This document shows, piece after piece, positions 33,601 to 44,757 of a stretch of DNA of 64,000 bases. Location: the NCBI GenBank assembly GCA_036346355.1, contig CM070570.1:4348649-4412648 (forward strand). The letters run 5' to 3'. The stretch comes from Rhipidocladum racemiflorum (lineage: Eukaryota > Streptophyta > Magnoliopsida > Poales > Poaceae). The position numbers and the translations under genes are program-made. The notes beneath the pieces were generated by a model. The model was not told the DNA's origin, ran no database searches, and saw only the letters and a list, made by a program, of their open reading frames with translations. Position 1 is the stretch's first letter. Each line of letters starts with the position of its first letter.

Positions 33601-36600
33601 CCTAATCAGCCTGATATATATGCATGTAGCCATGTAGTTATTGACCAAGCATCATTTTACTAAAACATTTGTTTCTCTTATAACCCAGGGTCCTGATCCC
33701 AAGGCTGTGAATGAGCTTATTAGCATCGAGGGTGTGCTCAATGCGATCACGAGGAACTTGGAAAGCGCGTATGTCTCTTGATGGACATCTTTTATTGCAT
33801 TGCATTTCAATTTGTTTCGAGTAAATTTGGTCGATGTCATCGCAATCACTCGTGACTCGCAAATACCATCGCGAAAGCCACGCATTGCCAAATGGCACTG
33901 TGAATGCCACAAAACCTGGAAGGCTGGAAAATACCATTGCGGTTACATTTTCCATCCAAAGGGCGTGAAATGACCAATTTACCCTCAGCCCCCACTCGTT
34001 CTATTTATTTTCTTTTCTTTCATATAAGGTCGGTCCGACTTGTCACTCAATTCCCACTTTTCATTCACTCAATCTTCTTATCTTATCCATCCATCTCAAA
34101 AGGAGGTTAAATCTTGGCCACTCTTTCTCCTCCTTTCTTCATCCATTCTTCTTTTTCCTCTTCTCCCATTGAACCAAGGGGGAAGGAGGCCGACCACCAT
34201 TCATGTACAGTGAGCTACTGTGTCAAGATGAATTGTGGTCTTACCACCTCCAGAAATATCGCCCCTACATAGTCTTGCCCTATTGATCTCCTATCTGCTG
34301 GTTCAGACATTTCAACAAGCAATTTGAGGACACTGGAGTTTGCATGAGCCGCAACTTAATTACTAGCTAGTATATGTATGTATCAAGTTGATTTCAGATA
34401 CATGCTGCATCAATGGTCGCTGCCATTTGTGGGCTGCCATCACTCATGGTCACTGATGCTGGTCACAGGTTGTCCCCGTGCAGCAAGTTGCAAGCGAGGC
34501 TGCGAGCAGTGTGGTCAGTTGTGTGGTTGATTTTCTGTGGCGTGCAACGTGTCCACGAGCTCGGTGAGGGGCGGTGAGTATGCGGATGGCACGATTTAGG
34601 GGCACAAGGTAGCGGATGGTGTGAGGGCACCAGAGCACCGACGAGGTGGGATGTGGCCATGACAACACTAACTTCGTCTGCGCTGCCATGCTTCTCACCT
34701 GTGAGCTTGCTGTGCACGGCGCCGGAACAATGCCAACCTCCACTGCTCAAACCAAGCACACTATCAGCTTGCCTTTCACCCACTAATGCTCACCATCTTC
34801 GGAGCCTTGCCACCTTCAAGCTCGACAGCGTCCGTGCACCACCGCAGATGCTAGGACACCATGGCCATCTGCCCATCTTCCTCCTCTAAATCCATCCCGA
34901 CGTGCTGATGCTCCCTGACCCCTTGACCTGTTAGAGTGCCAGCTTTGTCAACGAAGCAACCGCCAGCGAGCTCCCCTCTTTCAGTGCGCCGCTGCCTTCA
35001 TCGAACCGTTCCGGCCACCTCTGACCGCTACAACTCAAGCCGCCACCAAATATGGGTTTGGCCTGCCATGTTCTACCCCGTCCTCACTCTCCTTTGCCGC
35101 ACCATCGCCGGAGCTCAGCGTTTCACTGTGCTCACTACCATGGAGCTCGGGTTTGGGCATTTGATCAACGTGTCCAGGGACAAAATTGGAATTTAGGTCA
35201 ATTCTTCTCCCCCAACATCAGAACTAACGGCTGTTGGTGATGGAATCCTCATTGCATTGGCATTTCGAAGAATTTCGAGCGTTCGCGATGGCGCAATGAT
35301 ATTTCGCACGTCGCGAGTGATTGCGATGGCACTGACCAAATTTACTCTTTATTTTACTATTCAATTAGCTGAGTTTCTAAAATTCAAATAGAGACATGCT
35401 TGTTCTGATGTTTTCTTCTTAATCATTACAAAAGGGACCTGTTATTTGTTCTTACTTTTACAGTTTCCATACAGAACATTCTTTAGATTCACTGCCTGTG
35501 CTTTGTAACTTGCCTGCACTGTATGGTCATAATGTTGACTTGTAACAGCAGTACTTCCTTTCAATCTCTTTGTTAGTTAGTATCATATGCCATGTTATAT
35601 TTGTGGGGCAGTTGGTTCTGCTTTTTTTGTGCAGTTGCTTTATTCCTAGTTATATGTTTTAGGTCTTTCTAAATGTATAAATGGCATGGAAAAATTTAAC
35701 TAAATTTTTATTGAAGTTACGTGCATGTTTTTGCTCATTACTGCCACTGATGAGTTAGTTTTGGGATCCTTCAGGGATGAAGAGCTAGCAACTGAGGTGG
35801 CGTGGGTAGTGGTCTATCTTTCAGCACTTTCAGAAAAAGCTATCAGCTTAATAGTAAGAAGTTCTGTGCCTCAGTTGCTTATTGGACGCTTGCTGGCTTC
35901 TGAGAACTTGCAGTTACTCATTCCGGTATTATCTGTTTTTCTCTATCGCATAATGTTCCTTTTGCTTATTCACACTTTTGGTGCTTTCCCTGAAATGAAT
36001 TGAACACGTATTATGTGACATTGCATATCGTAGTTAACTATTGCCCAGCAAACTGACCTAGATCTTTAAGAGGGACATCTCTTAGTTCGAACTTCAAACT
36101 TCCATAACCTTGTGTGGAGTCTGGTCATCAAATTGATATCCAACATATGATTATATGAGCAAGTCATGTCTTATAGAGAGGCATCAGTTTTTTATGAGAT
36201 GTCGAATAAAGATGGTGATAATGATTTACAATTGATGTATAGTTATTCTAAGGATATTTTCTTTTCAGTTATTGTAGAATCCTGCACTTAGTATTAAACA
36301 TGTAAGTGATTCGCAGCACAGGCAAATTGATACTTCTACTTCAAATTAGGTACTGCGTGGTTTAGGAAATCTTGTAGCCGGTGATGGATACATGGTTGAT
36401 TCAATCCTTATTGTTGGAAACAAAATCACAGGTTAGCTCACCACCCTTAGTCTTCAATTATATAAGAGCACCATGTTTCATTTGTGATTATATTTAGAGA
36501 GATGCTTCTGTGCTTTTCTTTTTGAAAGTTGTACAAATATTAAAGCATGATTGAATGGTAGATGGTGACTACTTATATTTATCATGAGTTAACAGTTCGT

Positions 36601-37415
36601 CTTCTGGAGAGGATGTTAGTTTTTCAAGTACTAACTAAATATTGTTCTCAGATCAAGCCTTATCAAGTCTTATAAAATGTTTGAAGAGTGACAATAGGGT
36701 TCTCAGAAAGGTCTGGTTTCCTTTGCTGGTTCAACTTTACTTAGACTTGGGCAGCACATACTGTTCTCTGATTTACACTATCAAATTTGTGGACTGCTTA
36801 TATAGGAGGCATCGTGGGCGCTGTCAAATATAGCTGCAGGAAGTTTTGAGCACAAGAAATTGATTTTTACCAGTGAGGCCACGCCTTTGTTGATACACCT
36901 CCTGACAAAGGCACAATTTGACATTCGTAAGGAAGCGGCTTACACCCTGGGCAATCTGTGTGTTGTCCCAGCAGGAAGCGGTGAACCCCCTAATATAATT
37001 GTCGAACATTTAGTCTCAGTCATAAACGGTGGAGCCCTTCAAGAAATAATAAATTTAGTCAGATCTGCTGATATAGAGAGCGCAAGACTTGGGCTTCAGT
37101 TCCTGGAACTGGTGAGGAAATCTTACTGCCTTTAGCTACTTCAATTTCATTCCTGAAACCCATTCATTTTACAAGCATCGTTGTAGAAAATGTAAATTGT
37201 ATCTTCTTCAAGTGGCATGTAGGCTACATTAAGAACTGGATACCATTTTGCAGGTCATGAGGGGATACCCCAATGGACAGGGTCCAAAGCTTGTGGAGAT
37301 GGAAGACGGCATTGAGGCTATGGAGAGGTTTCAATTCCACGAGAACGAGATGATGAGGAACATGGCCAATGGGTTGGTCGATAAATATTTCGGCGAGGAT
37401 TATGGCCTCGAGTGA
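30656..37415 (+). CDS. Importin subunit alpha-9 homologue (527 aa, 11 exons)
   Basis: Exons 30656-30734, 31714-31936, 32463-32616, 32820-32922, 33111-33295, 33689-33768, 35775-35925, 36350-36431, 36652-36710, 36806-37111 and 37254-37415 all have GT-AG borders and join in frame to 527 residues. Armadillo repeats with typical motifs are evident: AGAVPLLVQYLSFGSSDEQLLE, SAWCLTNIAAGEPEETK, AEQCAWAIGNVAGEG, ARTAAWALSNLIKG, ELATEVAWVVVYLSALSE, EASWALSNIAAGSFEHK, DIRKEAAYTLGNLCV. The C-terminus is AMERFQFHENEMMRNMANGL...VDKYFGEDYG. The N-terminus lacks the long KR-rich autoinhibitory IBB of classic importin alpha but has a short basic region (SRRREQAIAIGKERREALI). This matches the divergent plant IMPA-9 group. 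It is a nuclear import adaptor. The introns hold MITEs, but no exon is damaged. Confidence 0.93.
31468..31608. mobile_element. Mutator-type MITE copy in importin intron 1
   Basis: This is the same family as 46061-46203: starts TAGATATGCTTCTATGC, ends CATATAAGCACAGCTC. The flanking 9-mers AAAAATGTA and AAGAATGTA differ at one base, consistent with an ageing 9-bp TSD. A run of about 12-14 G follows at 31641-31655 outside the element. Confidence 0.75.
33819..35347. mobile_element. 1.5-kb TIR element in importin intron 6
   Basis: The left end GAGTAAATTTGGTCGATGTC...ATCGCAATCACTCG is mirrored at the right by CGAGTGATTGCGATGGC...GACCAAATTTACTC, inverted arms of roughly 50-70 bp. The interior (34150-35200) is more GC-rich, Pro/Ser-coding-like and without a recognisable transposase. 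It could be a non-autonomous element that picked up host DNA. No clean target duplication was seen, so the superfamily is open. Confidence 0.6.
36497..36572. mobile_element. Half-deleted Mutator-type MITE retaining both TSDs (importin intron 8)
   Basis: GAGAGATGCTTCTGTGCTTT through GATGGTGACTAC matches the left half of the 46061 family. The right half is gone, yet the 9-mer TTATATTTA stands on both sides (36488-36496 and 36573-36581). Element-derived CTTA precedes the break point in intact copies, so the deletion may have used this microhomology. Confidence 0.65.
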
Positions 37416-38229
37416 CTTGCTGCCACAATCCATACACCTTGGTGAACTCACTGCAGCCGCTAATGGATTCGAGTTGTAAACTGCGTTCTTATGCAATAAT
37501 ACTGGAACATAAGGATGTGCAAATTGGAGCCTGGTTGCCATGTAATATAGCCATTGACATTGATGCTACGAGTGTTACAGTTAGAAATGTTAAGGCGTGA
37601 AGCGAGTTGTAGCTTTGGATAGTACCAGTAAAATGTCGATCAAATCGGAATCGTATCCCCTGCAAAGGCAGGGAGCAAACAGTTCACTGCCGTTGAGTCC
37701 ATATTGGTCATTGGACCAAGCTAACATATTAGAGAATTGCTGAAAAATCGTATACCTTCTAGGCTTCTACTCTTACGGCCGGCCATTTCCCGCAGTAATT
37801 TGAATAAGGTGTGGCAATATTCACTTATGTGAAATATTGTAGATTATGCGGATTGGTGAACACAAGTTCGAAACTATGAAGTGTTAAAATTAGGGGGTGG
37901 AAATCGAGCAAAGTTTTTTTTTTTCATAGTTTGTTTTAATATCATTTTATTTATAACTTGAAAGTATTTTTTAAACGAGCTAACGAGCTAAGCCAGGGCA
38001 AAATCCAATTTCATTCAAAATTAATTCATTTCAATATTTAACAATGAATCATTGTAATTAGAGCCATTTTAAATCGAGCCAACAAGCTCTACTAATGAGA
38101 TTTTCTTCCTGCCCTAGTTAAAACATCTCTTTTAAATTACTGGTAATCTGCAAGATTTGTGATCATGTTACAGTAACAGAACAGTTTCTAGTACAGCATG
38201 TTACGGCACCAACAAAAAGGGGGAAAAAA
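37416..38229. other. Intergenic between importin and THA8-like 3' ends
   Basis: Importin 3'UTR to about 37650, then AT-rich spacer. GAGCCAACAAGCTC and similar GAGC/CGAGC motifs near 37975-38090 are weak repeat hints. No gene or clear element was recognised. Confidence 0.35.
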
Positions 38230-39000
38230 TCACTCGTTGGATGCAGTTGTCTTGGTCGTTTCGCTTGCGCGCATTTCGTCGAGCGGGTCCCTGGCCGGCG
38301 GCGAGACCCTGGCCTCCCACTCGGCCAAGTCCGCCTCCACCTCCGCCGCCTCAGCGTCCAACCCCAGCCGCCTTAGCCCCCTCGTCATCACCCTGTACAT
38401 GTACTCGTCCGCCTCGCAGCCTCCCCTCCTGACCGCCGCCTCGTACACCCGCCACGCCGCACGGCCCCTCCCTTTTGCCACCAGTGCGCGCACCAGCCTC
38501 GTAAGCTTGTACACGTCCTCCTCCCCCTCCACGAACCCGCCGCCCCTCTCCTTCTCCTCGAGGAATGCCTCCACGAGCGCGTCCACGGCGCCGGCGGCGT
38601 CCTCGGAGGGCGGCGAGGAGGAGACGAACGTGGCGTAGAGCGCCGGGTCGGGCCGGTACCAGGGCTCGGCGCGCGCCACGTGCAGCGCGGCGAGGGCAAG
38701 GGACCAGTGGCCCTGGCGCTGGAGCTCGGCCATGGCGGCGACGAGGTCGGATTTGAGGAGGCGCCCCAGGGAGGCGGAGGCCGCGGCGGTGGCGGCTGCC
38801 GGGGAGCGGTCGGCTAAGGTGAGGCGCTTCAGGGACTGGACGGCGTGGATGGCCTCCGTGGAGAGGGAGCGGCCGCGCTGGAGCGGGCCGCGGTTGTCGC
38901 GCGGGCCGCAGGTGATGGGCCTGGGTATGGGCCGAGCGTTAGGTCTGAGCTTTGGTCGTAGGGTCGGGGTGGTGTGCGCGAGGAAGAGGAGGGACGCCAT
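38230..39000 (-). CDS. THA8-like short PPR protein (256 aa)
   Basis: An intronless 256-residue frame. The N-terminus (MASLLFLAHTTPTLRPKLRP...) is rich in Arg, Pro and Thr and poor in acidic residues, as in an organelle transit peptide. The mature part has HAVQSLKRLTLADRS, LGRLLKSDLVAAMAELQRQGH, WSLALAALHVARAEPWYRPD, and helical pairs YKLTRLVRALVAKGRGRAAW and YMYRVMTRGLRRLG. This layout of a few PPR-like helical repeats matches plant THA8-like proteins. The founding member THA8 promotes splicing of specific chloroplast group II introns, while the role of THA8-like members is less defined. The gene is convergent with the importin gene. Confidence 0.8.
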   Translation of the reverse strand: MASLLFLAHTTPTLRPKLRPNARPIPRPITCGPRDNRGPLQRGRSLSTEAIHAVQSLKRLTLADRSPAAATAAASASLGRLLKSDLVAAMAELQRQGHWSLALAALHVARAEPWYRPDPALYATFVSSSPPSEDAAGAVDALVEAFLEEKERGGGFVEGEEDVYKLTRLVRALVAKGRGRAAWRVYEAAVRRGGCEADEYMYRVMTRGLRRLGLDAEAAEVEADLAEWEARVSPPARDPLDEMRASETTKTTASNE

Positions 39001-40092
39001 GGGAAGCGGGAGCGCAAGCTGTCTCGAGCAGGGGAGTGGTGAAGGGGAGACTGGAGAGGAAGGTTGGCTTCGAGGGAGCGATCATCTTTTTTGAGGATTT
39101 TTATTGATAGCTTGGGAGCCGTCTGATCCTTGTCATGATTCGCGCTATGTGGTACTACTCTATATCTGCAGTCTCTTTCTGGAGGACATAAAAATAGTAA
39201 AAGAACACTTGGGCGTCCTGCAGTTTTCAGTTGAACGCTTGTGCAGTGGAAAGTATACAGAAACACATTCATATGGAGATCATATGGAGATCAAGTCTAA
39301 GAAATGCAGGAGAAAACAAAGAACAAGGCAACAAAAGTCTCCACGAAAATGCACCCAATTATGTGATGCTAGTATAACAAGGTAGCATAAAGTTACCTAC
39401 AGATTCAGTCGAGCAGATTTTTTCTTACTTGTTCCGTTATAGGAAAAAGCACATCCATGGTCCCCCAACTCTTTTGTGGTTTAATTTTTGTTCCTCATAT
39501 GCAGTATCATTTAGAATTAGTCCCTTTAACTATCAAAATCAGAGCACTTCACACCCTTCGGTTGGCAAAAGGCAGTTTTGATCAACTTTAACATGACTTT
39601 CCAAGTCGGATCTAAGCTAGCCAAAAACTAAATGCCACATCATCACTTGATGCCATGCGCCAGCCATATAATATCCATGTCATCAATCTCTTTATCGTGT
39701 TATTCCTCCTCCTCCTCTCTCTCCCCCTCTTCTCTCTTTTCTCTCATCCCCTCCCCATCTACATACCGTCGCGCCCCTCATTCCCACCAACACACTGCCC
39801 CAAATCCTCACGTTGTTGCCACCCTTCTCCATTCATCTAACAACTTCATCGCGCCTACTCCAGTATTCGCACCGGTGAGTGGATATGTTGCTTATGGTGG
39901 CATGGGTCTGGTGCTTTCGGTGGTGCCCCTTTAGCCAAGAGTCAACCAAGGCTCGGTGGTCCACAACACTCTAGCTTCGGTGGCGACCATAGCACCCGAG
40001 CGAAGTTTTGCGGTGAAGGAGGAAAGGGGATAAGAAGTGGAGAGTGGGTTGGAGTGCGGCTTGGTGGAGACAACTATAAGTTCAAGCTCCAT
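39001..40092. other. Intergenic spacer
   Basis: THA8-like promoter and 5'UTR side to about 39300. A TE-like phrase follows near 39450-39600 (CATGGTCCCCCAACTC...), then a CT-rich tract at 39700-39770. No gene or bounded element was recognised. Confidence 0.35.
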
Positions 40093-42896
40093 TGGTTTTG
40101 GTGATTAGTTTATGATTAATGCCTAATCATTGTTTATGATAAATTCAATCTTTAATGAGACTAACATATTTATTGAGCTTATGTTTACTAGCCTCATATT
40201 TGGATGGAAAATGAAAAACCCAAGGTATGCATTGTATCAATGTTCATTATTTTATTGCATACTTAGTATTTAAGTTGAAGTATGAATTTCTCCACTGCTT
40301 TAACCAAAAAATGTGTATCATGTTTCCAAATCCATATATTACATGGATGCACACATTTAGGGGGAGTTCACACTCTAACTTAATGTTTCATTGTATTGAT
40401 CTATTTCTCATTACCACAAATAAAGGATCAAGACATTGAAACTAAATCTTTGAGTATACATTTAACATGCCAAGTTGTAGTATACTCATGGTATCATATG
40501 ATATGCTCCAAAGCAATAAAATTGAATATGTGCATATTGATTAAAGGTCAATTATATTATGCACATATCTTTGTGGACTTTATTCTATAATTGATGGTTT
40601 AGAGTAATGATCATTTTTATACATTCCACATATTACGGATCATTACTTTCCATCAACATGAGTATATGAAAACCTATGTAGTTATTATATACTCATATCA
40701 ATTTAAATGAACATTTAAATTGAGGTCGTTTATCTCTTAATCATCAAAGAATATTTCATCATGTGTTAATGATGTTCTTGTGATCGATTAAGGATAATCA
40801 ATAGTTCTTGAATATAACGAATTATTAAACTCCATCAATATACTTAAGACACAAATACAATTATTCATTAAATTGATTTACGTTGTGCTCAATCGTTATG
40901 AAGGCATCCATTATGTGTTAATGGAGTGCAATAGATGATTGTGGAAACCATGTGTGTTGGACTAACGCTTTCAAATGAGTTATAAAAGTAGAATTTAGTC
41001 CAAGTGGTCTAGAAGATGAAGAAATGGGAGAAGGATGATATCATAAAGTGATGGACATCAAGAGGTGATCCTGAAGAGAATGTTCATCATGAGTTAATGA
41101 ACAAGAAGAAAATAAGGGTGACAATCCCGGGGAAAAGAGGTATGATTGAAGATCATAAAGATCCCAAAAGGGGATTGATCGCGTGTGGCGTCAAAGGTAA
41201 CTAAATAGAGTGTTTAGTTATAGGCTTGCCGTACTATTAGGAGGGATGCAACGTTGATGATTTAGAAATATTTCTGTGCTCAAGTGTTATCTATCATTAT
41301 ATAGATGAGAGACACAAAACGCATCACGTACACCAGAAAGGTTTGTCTTTCTGTCTAGATCGGATGTTCCGATCCATCGGTAAGTCCGATGGTGTGTTGG
41401 TGAGAGTCTAGGACTTCTCTGGATTGATCAGAAGTTTCAATCAGGGGATCGGAAAGTTCGATCTATCGTAATGTGCTAAATTGTCTAAGTCTCAGGTGCT
41501 CCTCTATGAGGATTGAATGTTCCGATCTGTGTGATCGGATAGTCCGATCAGGACTTAGAAGCTTTTTGAGTTTATTTAAGTGTGCACCGGACCAAGTTTT
41601 TCGGTCCGACGAAATTGAGTTTCTTTTTGGAAAGATCGGAAGTTTCGATATTTGGGATCATATAGCCCGATTAGGCTTATTGCGAAAAAGGTGCCTCTCT
41701 GGAAGGATCGGATGTTCCGATCTGAGTGATCGGATGTTCCAATCAGTGTTTTAGTTTGAAAGGTGCCTCTTTGGAGAGATCGGATGTTCCGATCCGTGTG
41801 ATCGGATGTTCCGATTAGTACATTGGATTAAAAGGTGCCTCTCTGGATGGATCGGATGTTCCGATCGTGCATATCGGATGTTCCGATATGTGTAAAATCC
41901 AATATTGTGCTCAGTCGAGTTTTGAGTTTGTTCTGGAGTTTTTGCCTGATCGGAACATCCGATGTTGGGATCGGAAGTTCCGATATAGGTAAAACGGCTA
42001 GTTTTCTTGCTCCAACGGCTAGTTTTTGGGTGTGGGGTATAAATACTCCCTTGGCCAGTTGGGAGCTGGTGTTGAAGGGCAGAGTAAGAGGTTGAGCTAA
42101 TTGAGTAAAGAGAGCTCTAATCACATGTGTTGTGATTAGGAATGGATTGAGTATCCACATTATCTCCTTCACTTTTGATCTTTGTGATCTCTCTTTGAGT
42201 AAGGTGTGGAAAGTGAGAGTTAGTGCTAAGAGCGAGATTGAGTGTGATATATCTTGAGCACTAGAGTTTATCTTCAAGATCATCCATTCATTGGATTCGT
42301 TACTCTTGGAGTTTGAGGACTCATAGACAGCTAGGCGTCACTCACAAGCAACCAATGAGTGTGGTGTGTCGTGATAATTTTGTTGAATGCGTGATTTTGC
42401 CTCCGAAAGGGAAGAAATCAAGAATAGAAGCCAAGCCTCAAGTGCGAACGAGATTGGCGAGGAATAGGGTTGGAAAAGACCAGGCTCAAACCGAGCCTCC
42501 TCAACAAAGACGTAGGAACCTCGGTGGAGGAAGTCCGAACTTCGGTAAACAAATTATCGTGTCAATTCTTTACATTTGCTTATTGCTTTACTTTGCTATC
42601 TTGTATTGGATTGATCTATCTAGGGTTGATTCTCTCGCTAGCTAGCTTTACTTCAAATTGTTGATATTTGTTTGTGCTAACTTCTAGTAGAAAACAATTT
42701 GTGTTTAGGCATAATTCGTTTTGTATTTCTCTAGACTCTGTTCTAATCGGATAATCCGACCTCATATTGGATCGTTCGATTGGACCGGAACCTCTGACTC
42801 TCATATCGGAAGTTCCGATCTATTTTCCACTGCGTTGTTTTGAAGAATTGTTAATCGCCTATTCACCCCCTCTAGGCGTCTATCCTCGATCCTTCA
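40093..42896 (+). repeat. LTR of SIRE/Maximus-like copia element
   Basis: The start TGGTTTTGGTGATTAGTTTATG is typical for this group, the end CGATCCTTCA is followed by a PBS, and the final 500 bp match 8070-8587. The start position is approximate. Between 41350 and 41990 there are many palindromic GATCGGATGTTCCGATC-type motifs. A TATA box (GGTATAAATACTCCC) follows at about 42036-42050, so the motifs lie in the U3 promoter part. Confidence 0.75.
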
Positions 42897-42898
42897 AT

Positions 42899-43076
42899 TG
42901 GTATCAGAGTCAAGGTTACTCTCATATTAGGCTTTACCGCTTTGAGAGTTTCAGTGTCAAATACTGAAAGGCAAGCGAACGCGGTGTCAAGCAGAGAGAG
43001 GCCAATGAATTGAGTGTCAAATAGTGAAATCTCTCGTCGCGGGAGATGGCCGCGGTGCGCGCGAGATTCGACAGTT
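42899..43076 (+). mobile_element. PBS and leader of the copia element, truncated
   Basis: TGGTATCAGAGTC (42899-42911) is the Met-tRNA PBS. The untranslated leader contains the direct repeat GTGTCAAATA(C/G)TGAAA twice. An ATGGCCGCGG near 43046 corresponds to the gag start of the 8641 copy. The element breaks off there, so only LTR plus leader survive. Confidence 0.65.
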
Positions 43077-43155
43077 TATAATGCTTATGTTCTTTTTAAT
43101 ATCATTTTATAACGTGTGTAGTTAATTATTCGGAGAATTGATTCTCGTTTAGTTA

Positions 43156-43387
43156 GGCTGTGTTTGGTTGCCTGTACCAAGTGGTACATGCATGAGATGG
43201 TTTAAGAAAAAAGTCATCAATGTGTTTGATTGCCTGGATGGAACCATCCCATTCTGAACCAAATGATACAAATATGAGGAATATTTCCTCTAGATGCTGA
43301 ACCATCCCATCCAGCCAAAATAATAGAACCAAATGGTACATGACCATTCCATCCCATTCAACCTCATCCCATCAACCAAACACACCC
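43156..43387. mobile_element. Tourist MITE (TTA target duplication)
   Basis: The element starts GGCTGTGTTTGGTTG and ends CAACCAAACACACCC, flanked by TTA at 43153-43155 and 43388-43390. The 3-bp TTA duplication and the GTGTTTGG-type ends identify the PIF/Harbinger (Tourist) group. Confidence 0.85.
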
Positions 43388-43626
43388 TTAGTGTAATTGA
43401 TCATTTGCTCTATAGACTTACATATCAATAAGATATCACTGGACAAATAATTAATAGTACAAATAAATGAGGGTAAATTATCAATTATTCCTTACTTATT
43501 TTAAATTTTGATCATTAATATAGAAATAAGTATTGGGATTTATCACCCAAAAATAATATCACCGGATTTGCCATCAAAAATACTTTCATATCATTATAAT
43601 TTTATTAGTTCTACTAACATATAATA

Positions 43627-43665
43627 AAAAAAACACACACACACAGAGAGAGACACACACACACA
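43627..43665. repeat. Compound AC/AG microsatellite
   Basis: AACACACACACACACAGAGAGAGACACACACACACA, a compound dinucleotide array. Confidence 0.9.
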
Positions 43666-43669
43666 TGAA

Positions 43670-44040
43670 AAATAGTTTTTACTCCCGGGAGTAATTAGTC
43701 CCATCCCTAAAATACCACCCAAACGAACTTGAAATACTCCTTTATCACTTTGGATACACTCATATACTAATTATAAGATATTTCAATGAGATCCACATGA
43801 AAAAAATTCTAATGAGTACATAGTTTTTAGTATGTTTTGCAAATACCTTCATATACTCACATAAAAATGAGTATGTCTAAAAAGTGTACATACCACCTAG
43901 ATGATCTTGTATACTTGTATACTACACGTACACACCCTACGTTGCGCGAGGTACTCCCTAAGTTGTGAGATACGATATAGGGAGTAATTACTATCGGGAG
44001 TAGAAAAGAGGCTTTATGAGTGTATCCAAAGTGTATCCAA
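43670..44040. mobile_element. MITE related to the copy at 63537-63907
   Basis: The left end GAAAAATAGTTTTTACTCCCGGGAGTA and right end CGGGAGTAGAAAAGAGGC are inverted. Internal text (TTTATCACTTTGGATACACTCATATACTAATTATAAGATA) resembles the element at 63537. TSD not resolved. Confidence 0.55.
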
Positions 44041-44231
44041 AGTATATATATATACATATATATCATTTTCATGCCCAAAACCAAATAGAAAAGAACAGAT
44101 ACACTACCATTTATGAGCGCATTCATATTGGCTAAGTCTGATGCCCTTTTTGCCGTTTGAATTTATGAAAATAGTCCACTCTCATATCATAAAAGAATCA
44201 TTAGGTAACACGTGTCACCTAATACAGTATA

Positions 44232-44491
44232 CTCCCTCTAGTTTGGTAATATCTGTCGTTTTGGACATAGTGATGGTCAAACTTTCAAAACTTTGACTAT
44301 CGATATATTTTTAAATATTTAAATTGGATACATGAAAATTATATGTGTAGACTTGTCTTGAGAAGTACTTTCATAATATTATAATTTTATTGGGTTTTAT
44401 AAATATATTATAATAAAAATTAGCGGTCAAAGTTGTGTTTTGAAGACCATGTCGATATCCAAAACGACAGATATTACCAAACTGGAGGGAG
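44232..44491. mobile_element. Stowaway MITE, copy 1 of a tandem pair
   Basis: Starts CTCCCTCTAGTTTGGTAATA and ends TATTACCAAACTGGAGGGAG, long inverted arms, flanked by TA on both sides. These are the features of Tc1/mariner-type Stowaway elements. Confidence 0.88.
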
Positions 44492-44497
44492 TATATA

Positions 44498-44757
44498 CTC
44501 CCTCCAGTTTGGTAATATCTGTCGTTTTGGACATAGTGATGGTCAAACTTCTGAAACTTTGATTATCAATATATTTTTAAATATTTAAATTGGGTACATG
44601 AAAATTATATGAGTAGACTTGTCTCAAGAAGTACTTTCATAATATTATAATTTTATTGGGTTTTATAAATATATTATAATAAAAATTAGCGGTCAAAGTT
44701 GTGTTTTGAAGACCGTGTCAATGTCCAAAACGACAGATATTACCAAACTAGAGAGAG
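44498..44757. mobile_element. Stowaway MITE, copy 2 of a tandem pair
   Basis: The same 260-bp element as copy 1 in the same orientation, separated from it only by TATATA. It has a few substitutions and ends TTACCAAACTAGAGAGAG before TA. Confidence 0.88.

Noticed and set aside
41350..41990. Possible CRISPR-like array (repeated 17-mers)
   Set aside because: The repeats are imperfect palindromes at irregular spacing in a plant LTR, with no spacer-repeat regularity and no cas genes.
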